This document shows, one piece after another, positions 44,101-62,295 of a DNA stretch of 64,000 nt. A model generated the notes under the pieces. The model ran no database searches and had not been told where the DNA came from. It was given only the letters and a program-made list of their open reading frames with translations. The stretch's first letter is position 1. The number at the start of each line of letters is the position of its first letter. Source of the stretch: Rutidosis leptorrhynchoides (taxonomy: Eukaryota; Streptophyta; Magnoliopsida; Asterales; Asteraceae); NCBI RefSeq assembly GCF_046630445.1, contig NC_092334.1, forward strand, positions 188,672,501-188,736,500. Reading direction: 5' to 3'. Position numbers and translations under genes: made by a program.

Positions 44101-44376
44101 TATATAACTCATTGTTAATATACTTATGGAGATACTTACTTATCATAATCTCATGTTAACCATATGTATATCCATATATATATCATCATGTCGTTTTTAC
44201 AAGTTTTAACGTTCGTGAATCGCCGGTCAACTTGGGTGGTCAATTGTCTATATGAACCATATTTCAATTAATCAAGTCTTAACAAGTTTGATTGCTTAAC
44301 ATGTTGGAAACATTTAATCATGTAAATATCAATCTCAATTAATATATATAAACATGGAAAAGTTCGGGTCACTACA
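41127..44376 (-). repeat. Gypsy-B 5' LTR
   Basis: 3,250 bp, equal in length to the 3' LTR. The right end is followed by GTAAT (44377-44381). Confidence 0.96.
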
Positions 44377-44762
44377 GTAATCGAAGCAGATCACCGTATT
44401 TAATTAGAGAGATCTTAATTTCCTTATTCGCCGAAAAATCAGATCTTATAGATTTCCAAGATTTTCTTTTAAATTCCTTGAATTCCGGAATTCAACCCCC
44501 CTACGCCAAAAGTTAAGACGCAACCTATTTTCTAAACTCAATCACGTCTACGTCGAAAGTTATGACGAACTTTATTTTCTTATTTTCACTCTTTTGTGAT
44601 AGTTTCATCCATACGCTTCAAGTAACCGAATTGTTTAATCTATATTACTCGGTAATGATAAAACTCTATTTATCACTCATATTCGCCAGGAAAACATTTT
44701 TATTGTTAGCCATGACGACCTCACTCAAATTTCGGGACGAAATTTCTTTAACGGGTAGGTAC
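44377..44762 (+). other. LARD-1 internal 3' end and polypurine tract
   Basis: Non-coding. The final bases TTCGGGACGAAATTT then AACGGGTAGGTAC (44750-44762) match the corresponding minus-strand segment of Gypsy-A/B almost base for base and abut LTR2. The small frame at 44562-44795 crosses this boundary and is not a gene. Confidence 0.8.
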
Positions 44763-45243
44763 TGTGATGACCCGGGAATTTCCGACCAAATTTAAACTTA
44801 ATCTTTATATGATATTCGACATGATAAGCTAAGTCTAGTAAGTTGAGTCTTCAAGATCTTTTGAACTATTTTTTTGGATGCATTTGACCTCGACTATACC
44901 CGACGATTCACGGATAAACTGTTTGTAAATAAATATGTATATATATTTTAATTTAAAATTATAAATTATAATTTAAACAATAGAATTAAAAATGTAAAAT
45001 AAAATTCAAAATAATTAAGTGTAATTTAAAATGAACCTATATGATCTCTAAATATAATTATTATTATAAGTATATTATAATATATATAAATTTATAAATA
45101 ATAAATATTCAATAAAAGTTATTATATAATATATTATATGATTTATAAATAATACATATTTAATAATATATAGTTAAAATATAGTATAATTATAATTACT
45201 TTCATTATCATCATTAATAACAGATTTGATACATGTTGTATTC

Positions 45244-45244
<1 letters not shown>

Positions 45245-45320
<76 letters not shown>
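45245..45320. repeat. (TTA)n microsatellite in LTR2
   Basis: About 76 bp of uninterrupted TTA. A second ATT tract follows at 45531-45580. Confidence 0.95.
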
Positions 45321-45323
<3 letters not shown>

Positions 45324-45528
45324 ATTAATAGTATTATTGATATTATTATTATTATTAGTAAGTTATTAGTACTTTTATTATTAGTAATAATTTACATCAT
45401 ATTATTATTAATCTAATTATGTTTATAAGTCAGTATTTTTTTTTTAAATCCGATAAAACCAGATTTATTAATTTGATATGTACAAGTATTATTATGAGAT
45501 ATTACTATTATTATTATTATCATTAAGA

Positions 45529-45579
<51 letters not shown>

Positions 45580-46423
45580 GTTGTTATTATTAGAAAATAA
45601 TATATTTTATCATTATTAACATTAATAACATGATAATTATCACTATTATTTATATTTATTATTATTAATAATATAATTATTATTATCACTAATATATTAT
45701 TAGTTATTAAAATTTACTATATTATAAATTATAAATCAGGGAACAATTCGTACGATGCAGTTGGATATCCACATCTACTTTCCAAAAATTTTGTTTCCTA
45801 TCTAATGTTACCAGATTTCAGAATCAATTGGATGTACGAGTTTACTGAACCAATTTTGTCTGTTATAATTTTTTCTCCATTTATTGTATCTGGTTGATAT
45901 AAACTGTCGAGGTCCACATCCCTTATATAATTCGATCATTAAGGCTGTAAAGTAAATCAAATTTTTCTCTATCACTAACAATTACATGAAATCAATTACA
46001 GCCGTTATTCAATTGAGTAAAAATAGAATCATTCAGATATATTTTTTTTTTCTTTTCAGCGATAACTCTGTTATGTTCTCATTTTCTTCAAATGCCCGAA
46101 TACAAATCAATTTCAAAAATTATAATTGCAGTTGTGTTAGGAAGAAATTACTCAAACTATCTGCAAACTTTGAGGTTCCAATTCATTTTAACGAGCTTTA
46201 ATTTTCGAGTTAAAGTTGTTTCTAAAAAGTCAAACTTATTTATTCATCATTAAAATTCGATTTCAATTTGATGTTTTGAGTCAAATTGAGGAATCAGATA
46301 GTTGCTAAAGGAGATTTAAAACATTTTTCATGTTATGATCGAGGTCTAAAACGTTATGAATTTCAAAATCAAGTATGAAGTTTATTTATTTATTTTTTTT
46401 TCTTTCGCGAACTTTACAGGTAA

Positions 46424-46532
<109 letters not shown>

Positions 46533-48511
46533 CATTTCTATTAAATTCAACCAACTCAAATAAACTGTTTCTGTTTTATTATTAACTCCAAAAACCAATT
46601 TTGTACTTATGGTTAAGATTAAATGAGTCCTGGTCGATTTATATTATGAGGAAGAAGAAGAAAATGGGGAAAACAGAAAGAATGGGATAAATAAAATTTC
46701 GTGGGGTTATAATCAGGAAAAACAACGATGGTTAGATGGTTTGTGGTGTTATCCGGTGAGCGAGAGGTCTTGGGTTCGAGTCCCATCTAGAGCATTTCTT
46801 TTTACTCAAAGCTTTTAAGGGTATACTTTTTGATTTATTTTCTTATCATTATTATGATTATTATTATTATTGTTATTATTATTATTATTATTATTATTAG
46901 GTTTATTGATTATTAATGTTATTATAACTACTAAAGTAGTAATTATCATTTATTATCATTAGTATTACGATGTTAGTTAAAATTGTGGTTATTTTTATTA
47001 TTGATAAGTTTATTTATTATTATCACTATCAAAAATGCAAATTAACATTTTAACATTAATAGTAGTAGTATTATTATTAAAACTATTATCTTTAGTAGTA
47101 AAATTATAGTTATTATTATTAGTATTATTATTATTAACAATATCCTTATTATTAGTAAACCATTATTATCAAAACTATATATATATTTTTTTTTGATAAA
47201 TATTATGTACATAAAGATATACATATTACATATACCATAATTATATTAACATTTCATATAATTGTATTTCAAACAAATATATATATTTTTCCTATAAATA
47301 CCTTCGTATAACAAATTACTAATTTTAAATAATACTAAACATATATATAAATATATGGACATATATATATTAATGTAACTAAATGAATAGATATCAATCA
47401 CTTTAAGATATAGATATATATACAAAATAAATATATATCACATATAACTTAAGATATAATATAAGTATATGTTTTAAATGGAAGTTAATATAAATCCTAT
47501 ATAAATACAAAAATATATAAGTAATATATATTAATAAATAAAAATTATGTGATTTCCGTTATATGTTTTAATATATATACACATGATATAGGTTCGTGAA
47601 TCCGAGGCCAACCTTGCATTGTTCAAAGTCGTCATATGTATTTTTACTACAAAATACAGTATTGTGAGTTTCATTTGCCTTTTTACCCTTTATATTTTTG
47701 GGCTGAGAATACATGCACAATTTTTATAAATGTTTTACGAAATAGACACAAGTAATCGAAACTACATTATATGGTTGAATGATCGAAGCCGAATATGCCC
47801 ATTTTGCTTGGTAACCTAAAAATTAGTAAACCGATCTACTAATTGACGCGAATCCTAAAGATAGATCTATTGGGCCTAACGAACCCCATCCAAAGTACCG
47901 GATGCTTTAGTACTTCGATGTTGTTTTATATCATGTCCGAAGGATTTCCCGGAATGATAGGGGATATTCTTATATGCATCTTTTTAATGTCGGTTACCAG
48001 GTGTTCAATCCATATGAATGATATTTTTGTCTCTATGCATGGCACGTATATTTATGAGAAATGAAAATGAAAATCTTGTGGTCTATTAAAATAATGGAAA
48101 TGATTGTTTATTATAAACTAATGAACTCACCAACCTTTTGGTTGACACTTTAAAGCATGTTTATTCTCAGGTTTGAAAGAAATCTTCCGCTGTACATTAG
48201 CTCATTTTAAGGATATTACTTGGAGTCATTCATGACATATTTCTAAAGACGTTGCATTCGAGTCGTTGAAGTTCATTAGAGATTATTATTAAGTAAATCA
48301 CAGATTAGGTCATTTATATTAGATATATTATGAAATGGTATGCATGCCGTCAACTTTCGATGTAATGAAAGATTGTCTTTTCAAAAACGAATGCAATGTT
48401 TGTAAAATGTATCATATAGAGGTCAAGTACCTCACAATGTAATCAACTGTTGTGAATCGTTTATAATCGATATGCACTTCGTCCGGATGGATTAGGACGG
48501 ATCATTAGAGT

Positions 48512-48523
48512 TGGTATCAGAGC
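48512..48523 (+). other. Second LARD-1 primer-binding site
   Basis: TGGTATCAGAGC after LTR2, followed by the same leader as after LTR1. There is a local 30-bp tandem duplication near 48670-48730. Confidence 0.9.
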
Positions 48524-48976
48524 GATGGTCTTAGCGAACCAGGTCTTGCATTAGTGTGTCTAACTGATAGTCGTTAGGATGCATTAGTGAGTCTGGACTT
48601 CGACCGTGTCTGCATGTCAAAAGTTTTGCTTATCATTTCGTGTCGAAAATTACCTGCTTATCATTCTTAGAGTATCACTTGCTTATCATCCTTAGTCTAG
48701 AAGAGTATCACTTGCTTATCATCCTTAGTCTAGACACATCTTATTGCATTGATTGCATGATTAGTGTATAAACAAAATCCATATCTTAGCATATCTGCTA
48801 ATTCATATCTTAGCGTATCTGTTATTGTAAACTTTGCCTGACATTTTCCGTAGATTTCTCCGTAACTTATGGGATTTTAGTATTATATATACATATGTAA
48901 ATTATGTATTGCAGGGTACTAATCTACATCCTATAATCTATTTCTTATCGAAAAGTCCTTCATCTAATCGTACGAG

Positions 48977-49472
48977 ATGAATCTCTCAACCAGTTCGAAT
49001 TCCTCGAATTTCAATATGGAGTTTCACCTAAGCTCCGAAAGCAGTGTCACCAGAATGAATCAACCAATCATCCATACCCAATTCATCTGATGGGTTCGTA
49101 GTCGACTTAATCAAGGGAAACGAGAAGAAGGCGATCCTTTCCACCAACCGAATTCACCTCTTGGCGATGAACCTGAAGCACTTACCGGCGAACCTATCCG
49201 AAACACCATTTTCAGCCTCATTTCCAGAATAGCTCGACACGATTATATTCTATCCACAATTCTAAAAATTATTCATCTGCTCGTTCCGACCGACAATCAT
49301 CCCGGAATAATAGAAGAAGTCGACGAACTTCGCGCTCGAGTAATTAATTAGGAGAATATGGTGCAAAATTTACCAGCTTCAACAACATCACGTGCACTAA
49401 CAGTACCATTAGTAACAGCCTGTACCATCAACAATCCATGCCTCAACATCTCATTCTGTACCACGAGTATAA
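48977..49472 (+). pseudogene. Second copy of the LARD-1 accessory ORF remnant
   Basis: Homologous to 12861-13358, with the same TGA and TAG stops. It has an additional 2-bp deletion near 49418. No function is inferred. Confidence 0.5.
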
Positions 49473-50528
<1,056 letters not shown>

Positions 50529-52022
50529 ATTTATTATTATCACTATCAAAAATGCAAATTAACATTTTAACATTAATAGTAGTAGTATTATTATTAAAAC
50601 TATTATCTTTAGTAGTAAAATTATAGTTATTATTATTAGTATTATTATTATTAACAATATCCTTATTATTAGTAAACCATTATTATCAAAACTATATTTT
50701 TTTTTTGATAAATATTATGTACATAAAGATATACATATTACATATACCATAATTATATTAACATTTCATATAATTGTATTTCAAACAAATATATATATTT
50801 TTCCTATAAATACTTTCGTTTAACAAATTACTAATTTTAAATAATACTAAACATATATATAAATATATGGACATATATATATTAATGTAACTAAATGAAT
50901 AGATATCAACCACTTTAAGATATAGATATATATACAAAATAAATATATATCACATATGACTTAAGATATAATATAAGTATATGTTTTAAATGGAAGTTAA
51001 TATAAATCCTATATAAATACAAAAATATATAAGTAATATATATTAATAAATAAAAATTATGTGATTTCCGTTATATGTTTTAATATATATACACATGATA
51101 TAGGTTCGTGAATCCGAGGCCAACCTTGCATTGTTCAAAGTCGTCATATGTATTTTTACTACAAAATACAGTATTGTGAGTTTCATTTGCCTTTTTACCC
51201 TTTATATTTTTGGGCTGAGAATACATGCACAATTTTTATAAATGTTTTACGAAATAGACACAAGTAATCGAAACTACATTATACGGTTGAATGATCGAAG
51301 CCGATTATGCCCATTTTGCTTGGTAACCTAAGAATTAGTAAACCGATCTACTAATTGACGCGAATCCTAAAGATAGATCTATTGGGCCTAACGAACCCCA
51401 TCCAAAGTACCGGATGCTTTAGTACTTCGATGTTGTTTTATATCATGTCCGAATGATTTCCCAAAATGATAGGGGATATTCTTATATGCATCTTGTTAAT
51501 GTCGGTAACCAGGTGTTCAATCCATATGAATGATATTTTTGTCTCTATGCATGGGACGTATATTTATGAGAAATGAAAATGAAAATCATGTAGTCTATTA
51601 AAATAATGGAAATGATTGTTTATGATAAACTAATGAACTCACCAACCTTTTGGTTGAAACTTTAAAGCATGTTTATTCTCAGGTTTGAAAGAAATCTTCC
51701 GCTGTGCATTAGCTCATTTTAAGGATATTACTTGGAGTCATTCATGACATATTTCTAAAGACGTTGCATTCGAGTCGTTGAAGTTCATTAGAGATTTTTA
51801 TTAAGTAAATGACAGATTAGGTCATTTATAGTTAGATATATTATGAAATGGTATGCATGCCATCAACTTTGGATGTAATGAAAGATTGTCTTTTCAAAAA
51901 CGAATGCAATGTTTGTAAAATGTATCATATAGAGGTCAAGTACCTCACGATGTAATCAACTGCTGTGAATCGTTTATAATTGATATGAACTTCGTCCGGA
52001 TGGATTAGGACGGGTCGTTAGA
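50529..52022 (+). repeat. LARD-1 LTR3, truncated at its 5' side
   Basis: Corresponds to the 3' 1.5 kb of LTR2 (from about 47014). It ends GGGTCGTTAGA and is followed by GTGAT, the outer duplication. The junction with leader sequence lies in a shared ATTT/TTATTATT microhomology. Confidence 0.88.
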
Positions 52023-53251
52023 GTGATGATCAGCCATTAAACAACTTGGAACTTTAATCCGTTCAAAAACACGTTTTAGCCATAACGGGTGATCCATGGC
52101 TCGGATTAGGATGACCCGGACTTGAAAGTTCATCCCATCATCAATCCTAACACACTAGTACACCCTAAAGACTCCAAAAGTGGTCACAAAGTCAGACCAA
52201 ACCTGGTTCAATTCGTTTTCATAAATTAATCTCAATAAAACACCATTTTGATCATATCTAGAGCTCCGTGAATCGAAATGACATGAATCCGGAGTCTAAA
52301 ATTAATGTCTTGATGAGAGGAACTCATCAAGATACTTTAATTTCACTTTTATATCAGTTACATAACCAGAAATGAACAAAAATGCTGCTGTCCCAAATTA
52401 ATCAAACCGAAAACATGTATAATCGAGCATTTCTACGCATACAATCATCAATACAATAACATGTAAGTATCACACTATCAATATAACATCAAAATCCAGA
52501 AAAATAAAGAAGAATTAAAAATCTAGTGTTAGGGTTTATACCCTAATCAAGAATCAAATGGTATAGATGTGTAGAGGAGATCGTGTAGAACGCGTTGTTG
52601 TAATTTATATGATGATCCAAGAAAGAAATTATTGCAAGATGATGATGATGGTGGTGCTTGGTGGCGTCGGCCAAAAAAAGAAAGGGAGGAAGAAGAGAGC
52701 AAATATTTAGAATTAGGTTCAGATGAAATAAAGTGAAATGAGAAATGAAATTGTAAAATGAAAAAATCAAGGGAGTATACTCCCTCCTAGTTTCGGCCAA
52801 ATGGGATGGGGTGGGCCCCACATGTGGGCCAAATTTGATAAATGATTAAATCCTTGTGGCCCGAATGCCCGAACGAAACCCGAAACGCGAAAACACGACT
52901 ACACGATTGAAAATTCGGAGAGATAACAAATACGTGATGAAAAATATATATAAATACTATATATAATCATATAACATTAAAATATAATATTTAAAATAAC
53001 TAGGACTTAAAAATCCTAAAATCTTGACCGTTGGTTTGAAAACCAGAAAGATCCGCCGGATAGAAATCCGCGACATGTAGAAACGTATAACTTAAAATAT
53101 GAATACAAATATTCATATAGGACATAATAATTAATATATTATTACAAAAATAAGAATAATATAGGTCATAGAAATGACGTGGCACGAATAACAGTTAACG
53201 GTCGTTAAATAATTAACGGTAAAAGATAACGAAAAAAGTAGGGTCGTTACA
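52023..53251 (-). repeat. Gypsy-1 5' LTR, 5' portion
   Basis: Resumes after the GTGAT duplication and ends GGGTCGTTACA on the plus strand (TGTAACGACCC in transcript sense). Together with 7117-8491 it makes an LTR of about 2.6 kb. The small open frames inside (52543-52821 and others) have no recognisable content. Confidence 0.8.
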
Positions 53252-54530
53252 CATGGGATGCTTTGGTCAAACTATACTACATGAATAGTAACTCTTGAAC
53301 CTAACCTGACAGCAAGGTTGACCTTAAGCTCAGCTTTATACCCAAAGCTGATTAACGACTAGACATCATAGCCGATAATACCCAAGTGCACATAATCATC
53401 ACATAAGCATAAACATCATATGCTAACTCATCAGGTATAACATGGCAGGAAAACAATATCATAACCTGCTACTACATACATATAACAGTTAAGGTAGTCT
53501 CACTCACCTGATAAACAGCAAGAACTCAGAAGTCTTATATTACTGAGCCTTCTCCGTTCCTTTATTACCTGAGAATATCATATCTCAAGTTAACAGATAT
53601 ATAATTAATAATATCATTAATTCATACTCTAAACAACATCATATAGCATAATATATCCATATTTGACAACTTTACATGGTTCCCCATTCAATTGCAACTA
53701 TCACACACGTGTAAAACGAGATATACACGCTATCCCATCATTTTGACCTAAATTAAATTTTATTCAGTGTTTTAAAACCTTACCATTGGAAATTAGACCT
53801 CATTACATTTCCAACGGTAGTTTATTCATTAAAAACGGAGTTACAGTTTGAAAGTTATGGCCAAAACAAGTTTTGCAAAATGCTGACAGACTGCAACCAC
53901 ACGGGAGCACTTGCAAGCGTACGGTTGCACCCAAAACGACCCGGATACATTCCGTATCCATACGGATGCATCCTGAAACTGTACGGGAGCTGTTCATTGG
54001 CACCAGGTCGCTGTTTTCGTCATTTTGAGCCCCAAATATCGCTTTTGCACTGTTTTGACACTAAAAATCACTTAGGAAACATATAGAGATCATAAGTAAA
54101 CGTTCTCTAACATCTAAGGATGTTTATAGCACCTTAAAATGCCATTTTGATTCAAAAACCTATTTTCTATATAACTTGAACAAAAACATCAAATTCAATT
54201 GGATTTGGACATGAAATCGTTTGTAAATACCTTGTTTAAGTTACTGAAATCACAAGAAATGATTTCACAACTTCAATTTAACACAAAAACGAGAATCAAG
54301 GATTAGGGTTTATGAAGTTGTGGTACGTATGTGTGTGTGATGTTAATTTTTCCAAAATGGAAATAAAAAATAAATAGGAGCATATAAGGCTGGTGGGTTT
54401 CCTACATGTGAGGGAAACCTACACTGTGTCATTCATGGGTATTTACCAGTTATCTGAAATACGAAACACCTCATTAAGTGGTCCAAACGAGGTCCAATTT
54501 AAATAAACAAACCTGTTCTGTGACCCTTGT
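53252..54530 (-). repeat. LTR-X fragment, left part
   Basis: Sequence into which Gypsy-1 inserted. It continues beyond Solo-3 at 58926-59046. No coding frame is seen. Orientation is inferred from the right end, which reads TGTAACAACCTC on the minus strand. The left part of the element lies outside the window, beyond Gypsy-1. Confidence 0.55.
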
Positions 54531-58920
<4,390 letters not shown>

Positions 58921-58925
58921 CTTGT

Positions 58926-59046
58926 CACGGGCTGGTCTCAACTATATAATTAAATAGTTATAAACATATAGTTATTAAAATAACATATAATAACACGCAA
59001 GGGCAATTAGGACAATTACCACTTAGCCCAATGTGAGGTTGTTACA
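58926..59046 (-). repeat. LTR-X, right end
   Basis: Ends GAGGTTGTTACA, which is an LTR terminus (TGTAACAACCTC on the minus strand), and interrupts the copia gag frame at 59047. The adjacent CTAAT (59047-59051) would be its right target duplication. The left copy is outside the window. Confidence 0.65.
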
Positions 59047-59363
59047 CTAATTGCCGAATCAAGAAAACTTTGTTCAAATCGAATGGCTTTTCATACATGT
59101 TAGATAAAGCCGCAAGCAATCCCGCCGTTGTGGTTTCACCCACGATGTTGTAAGCAACGTTCTTGGCCAGAGAAAGTCGAACAACTCCTAGGGCTTGCCT
59201 ATCCAACAACTCCCATTCGCCTTGAGTCACCTCTTCCGCTTTAACATCCTTCAAATGGTTGGTAAAGCTTCTTTTGATATAGCACATCTTCAATTTGCAT
59301 CTTCCAAAAGCTAAAATCATTCTCAGCCAACTTATCAATCTTCACATCGCTCTTTTCCGCCAT
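59047..59363 (-). pseudogene. Copia-1 gag, 5' fragment
   Basis: ATG at 59363. The first about 35 codons read as a Ty1/copia gag start (FSFWKMQIEDVLYQKK). After a one-base shift near 59260 the frame continues with ALGVVRLSLAKNVAYNIV, TTTAGLLAALSNMYEKP and NKVFLIRQL. These are the classic gag (UBN2-type) motifs of plant copia elements. It is cut by LTR-X at 59046, and the rest of the element is outside the window or lost. Confidence 0.85.
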
Positions 59364-59385
59364 TGTTTCTGTGAAACCGAACCGA

Positions 59386-59399
59386 GGCTCTTGATACTA
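59386..59399 (-). other. Copia-1 primer-binding site
   Basis: Minus strand TAGTATCAAGAGCC next to the LTR end. This is one mismatch from the TGGTATCAAGAGCC-type site common in copia elements. Confidence 0.6.
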
Positions 59400-59401
59400 C
59401 T

Positions 59402-59936
59402 TGTTAGGAATAAAACACGTGAGCCCTAACAAGACTTGATAACCCTAGGTTATCAAACTCACTGACAATAAATGAAAATAGTTGATGCATACGAAGAAAC
59501 TAGCAAAAACGATAAAGACTTGAGAATTTAACGAGGTTATATGTAATCACGAATGATTGCTTTAACCCTCGGCAACCAAAGAGAGTTCTTTTATTGATAA
59601 TTTTCGTGGATACATGTATGGCTTACAATAGGATGTTTAAATAGGCAAATTAAACTCAACAAGGAAGCTACTTAACGAACAAGAAAACAAGATTCTGGAA
59701 GTTTCCTCCCGTCAGAACCATTTTCGCGACCATAATTGAATTCTTGTGGTCGCAAGTTTCCGTCAGGTCCAAACTCGAGACCATAATTGAATTCTTGCGA
59801 TCACAAGTTTGTCTTTTCAGCAAACCCTTTTCCTCCGACTTGCATCTCGCGACCATTGCACTTAAACTTGCGGTCTCAAGTTTCTTGCAGCTCAAAAATT
59901 CAACTTTGAGTTTAACTTGTCTTCGCACTCCCAACA
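59402..59936 (-). repeat. Copia-1 5' LTR
   Basis: 535 bp between TGTTAGGAAT and ACTCCCAACA on the plus strand, imperfect terminal inverted repeats typical of copia LTRs. The 3' side joins the primer site and gag. The open frames on either strand at 59668-60034 lie in the LTR and are not genes. Confidence 0.72.
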
Positions 59937-60081
59937 CATTTAACATACATAAACCATTCAATTACAACGTAACAAACATATCAAAATATCAGATGTCCAA
60001 TTACATCAAATGTTCAAATACAATGAGAGAATAAATATTACAGACTCGATATAAACTACGGGCTTACAAATATGGAGTAAC

Positions 60082-60627
60082 TAGGGGTGTGCACCATTTG
60101 GTTTCAAACCGAATATTGAATCGAATCCAAACAAAAAAAACCAAACCGAATTTTTTGAACGGTTTTCGGATCGATCGAAACCGCAACCGAATTCTTAATT
60201 AGGTTTTGTGATTTGGTTTTCGGTTTTGAAAATTTTAAATTCGATTAACCGAAAACCGAATTCAAATTAATAACATATTAAAACATATTTATATGTATAT
60301 TATATTTGATGCATTATTTTATTTTTATTAAAGAATAAACATGTCATATACATGCATACTTAAATTAATTCCACAACCGTTATTCCTAATTTATATGTAA
60401 GTAATTACGCCGGTTAGAATTTTTATTTTTAGTGATTTTCGATATTAACCGAAACGAAACCGAAATCAAATTCCGTTTTCGGTTCGGTTTTGATTTTGGT
60501 TTTCATATTTAAATATGGTTTCGGTTTGGTTTTTGGTTTTGCTTTTATAAGTTTCAAAACCGAAAAAATCGAAAAAACCGAACCGAATAAACCGAAATAC
60601 CAAAAACCGAACCGATGAACACCCCTA
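60082..60627. mobile_element. hAT-type MITE (546 bp)
   Basis: Terminal inverted repeats TAGGGGTGTGCACC and GATGAACACCCCTA. The interior is rich in ACCGAA/TTCGGTT motifs. The 8-bp flanks GGAGTAAC (60074-60081) and GGATTAAC (60628-60635) match at seven positions, as expected for hAT. There is no transposase frame. A 16-bp tandem duplication overlaps the right border (60626-60657). Confidence 0.85.
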
Positions 60628-60635
60628 GGATTAAC

Positions 60636-61029
60636 AAACACTAGGATTAACAAACACTGTTTTCATACGTCTTATACTTTCAGTAGAAGCAATTATAGGT
60701 GATACAGAGTTCCGTCCAAGGGTGATTGATTATGTCTAGAACCAAAAATTAAATTTTAGACGTGGTTTTATACAGATCACTTAGACATGTACGTCAATAA
60801 TCAAAAGAATAAACCAACGAATTGCTTATTCTTTACACAAGTTCTAAAACAGATCGATTAAGTGATTTACAAACCAACGAGAATAAAAGAGAATTAAATT
60901 AAATACTATTATTTCAAGTACGTCGTTAATTTACAGACTACTCAATTAAAAAAAATTCGATAATTAAATTCTTTTATTTCAAGTGCATCGTTCATCACAT
61001 TACATGTATAGAATTAAATCCGTGGCTGA
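60636..61029. other. 3' flank of the 7S-globulin-like gene
   Basis: AT-rich sequence with no frame of note. A minus-strand AATAAA (60973-60978) lies about 52 bp downstream of the stop codon and is a plausible poly(A) signal for the gene at 61030-62295. Confidence 0.6.
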
Positions 61030-62295
61030 TCAATCCATTTGGTCAAAGTCGTAGTCGTTGCAAGAAGTTCCTCGAGCTAACAACGAATTGCTGAACCCGA
61101 AACTCTGATTCTTTAGATCGAAGAACAAGAAATTATTCTCCATCTGAAACGTCCCGATCACAATTGCATCTTTAGCTCGTAATCCACCATCGATAAATGC
61201 AAGACACGACACACCATTCCCAACATCCTTGATCAAGTTATTTCGCGAAAGACTCCAAATTCTTCCACTTTCAGTTACAAGATCGATATTCGGAACATAC
61301 CCAATCGCGCTAGCTTTTGCACAATAACTAAAAGGTTTAACTGCATTAACTCTAGAATTGTTTTTGGAAGCCTCTGAAAAACTTGTGACTACAGATTTAT
61401 AAATATCACTTCTAAGTATAGTGTAAGGCTCAATTGTGCTAAGTTTCACATAACTACCGTATAATGAATGTAGAGGAATTGGCATTTTGTTTATCGAAAT
61501 TCCATTGATTTTGATAAAATATCCTAGAGATGTTGATGTTTTTCGAATCATGGGAGTGTACGAAAGAATGCGTCTAAGATCAAAATATAGATGAGACGAG
61601 AAAAAAAAAGGTCCATCGCCTAAAAATGACACTCCAGGTGACGATGCAGAGCTAGATAGACAAAGCGCGAATTTATCGGCCTGATCAGGATTATAAGTTT
61701 GGCGAGGAAAAGATGATGCAGACCATGAAAAAGATGCAACACCTCTAACATTACTAGGAAAGGATCGTAACAATGAGGACGGCGCACATGATAATACAAA
61801 TTGTGTTCCAAAAGGTTGATTTGGACCTGGACTTAGATTACGTCCATTCGTTACGGGAATATTCACCAAATCGGTTGTTAGCTGTGATAGTTTGCATGTT
61901 TTCGAGATGGGATTTGAGGGTGTGACCGTGCATTTATTGCAACCATTTTTGGTTGTTATATTGAGAGAAGGACATGCAGGATTGATGTAATTACGAGCTT
62001 CTTTGCACTGAGTGGTGTCGCATTTTATAGGAAATCGACATCCTTCTTCAAGTCCACATGGTACTTGAGAGCGACGGATGATGCAATCTTTCCAAGTGAA
62101 AGGAGCATCGAGGTCGAGGAGATAGTACACTTCTTGGTCGGATTGTGGGACCCGGAACGACCAAGATACTTTATGAAGAGATGTATTGGCATCCTTTATA
62201 ACCGGTATAACTGATGTATTAAAACGTGCGTCTTGAGATACGGCTGCACGATAGAATGATACGAAAACAAAGTAAAGTAATGTAAAGCGATGCAT
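61030..62295 (-). CDS. Basic 7S globulin / EDGP / TAXI-like secreted protein (inactive pepsin-fold)
   Basis: 421 aa from the Met at 62295. An in-frame Met at 62364 would add 23 residues, but it lies only about 30 bp below the TATA box, so I take the second, which starts a good signal peptide (HRFTLLYFVFVSFYRAAVS). The fold is pepsin-like (TAXI_N then TAXI_C domains). The first catalytic motif is LDLDAPFTWKDC (60-71) instead of DTGS. The second is replaced by KLSTIEPYTIL (284-294). Typical family stretches are FLGDGPFFF (224-232), CLAFIDGG (364-371) and IGTFQMENNFLFFDL (380-394). It has many cysteines and several N-glycosylation sequons. Known relatives are extracellular glycoproteins that act as xylanase/glucanase inhibitors or storage/defence proteins. 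No protease activity is expected. It is a single exon, as is usual in this family, with no breaks. It is the only clear host gene here. Confidence 0.9.
   Translation of the reverse strand: MHRFTLLYFVFVSFYRAAVSQDARFNTSVIPVIKDANTSLHKVSWSFRVPQSDQEVYYLLDLDAPFTWKDCIIRRSQVPCGLEEGCRFPIKCDTTQCKEARNYINPACPSLNITTKNGCNKCTVTPSNPISKTCKLSQLTTDLVNIPVTNGRNLSPGPNQPFGTQFVLSCAPSSLLRSFPSNVRGVASFSWSASSFPRQTYNPDQADKFALCLSSSASSPGVSFLGDGPFFFSSHLYFDLRRILSYTPMIRKTSTSLGYFIKINGISINKMPIPLHSLYGSYVKLSTIEPYTILRSDIYKSVVTSFSEASKNNSRVNAVKPFSYCAKASAIGYVPNIDLVTESGRIWSLSRNNLIKDVGNGVSCLAFIDGGLRAKDAIVIGTFQMENNFLFFDLKNQSFGFSNSLLARGTSCNDYDFDQMD

Larger units (their letters stand above)
31281..44376 (-). mobile_element. Gypsy-B: full-length, young chromovirus carrying an F-box gene
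   Basis: 13,096 bp, minus strand, flanked by a perfect GTAAT duplication (31276-31280, 44377-44381). The LTRs are both 3,250 bp, with roughly 20-25 differences noticed by eye. Order in transcript sense: 5' LTR, primer site, acidic ORF (204 codons), F-box ORF (227 codons), gag-pol (1,536 codons open), polypurine tract, 3' LTR. All parts needed for an autonomous element appear present. Confidence 0.95.

Noticed and set aside
59668..60034. Open frames of about 97 codons on both strands
   Set aside because: They fall in the Copia-1 LTR and flank and contain a repeated GACCATAATTGAATTCTTG-type motif, not a protein domain.
60429..60653. 74-codon Lys/Pro-rich frame
   Set aside because: It is inside the hAT MITE and made of ACCGAA repeats.
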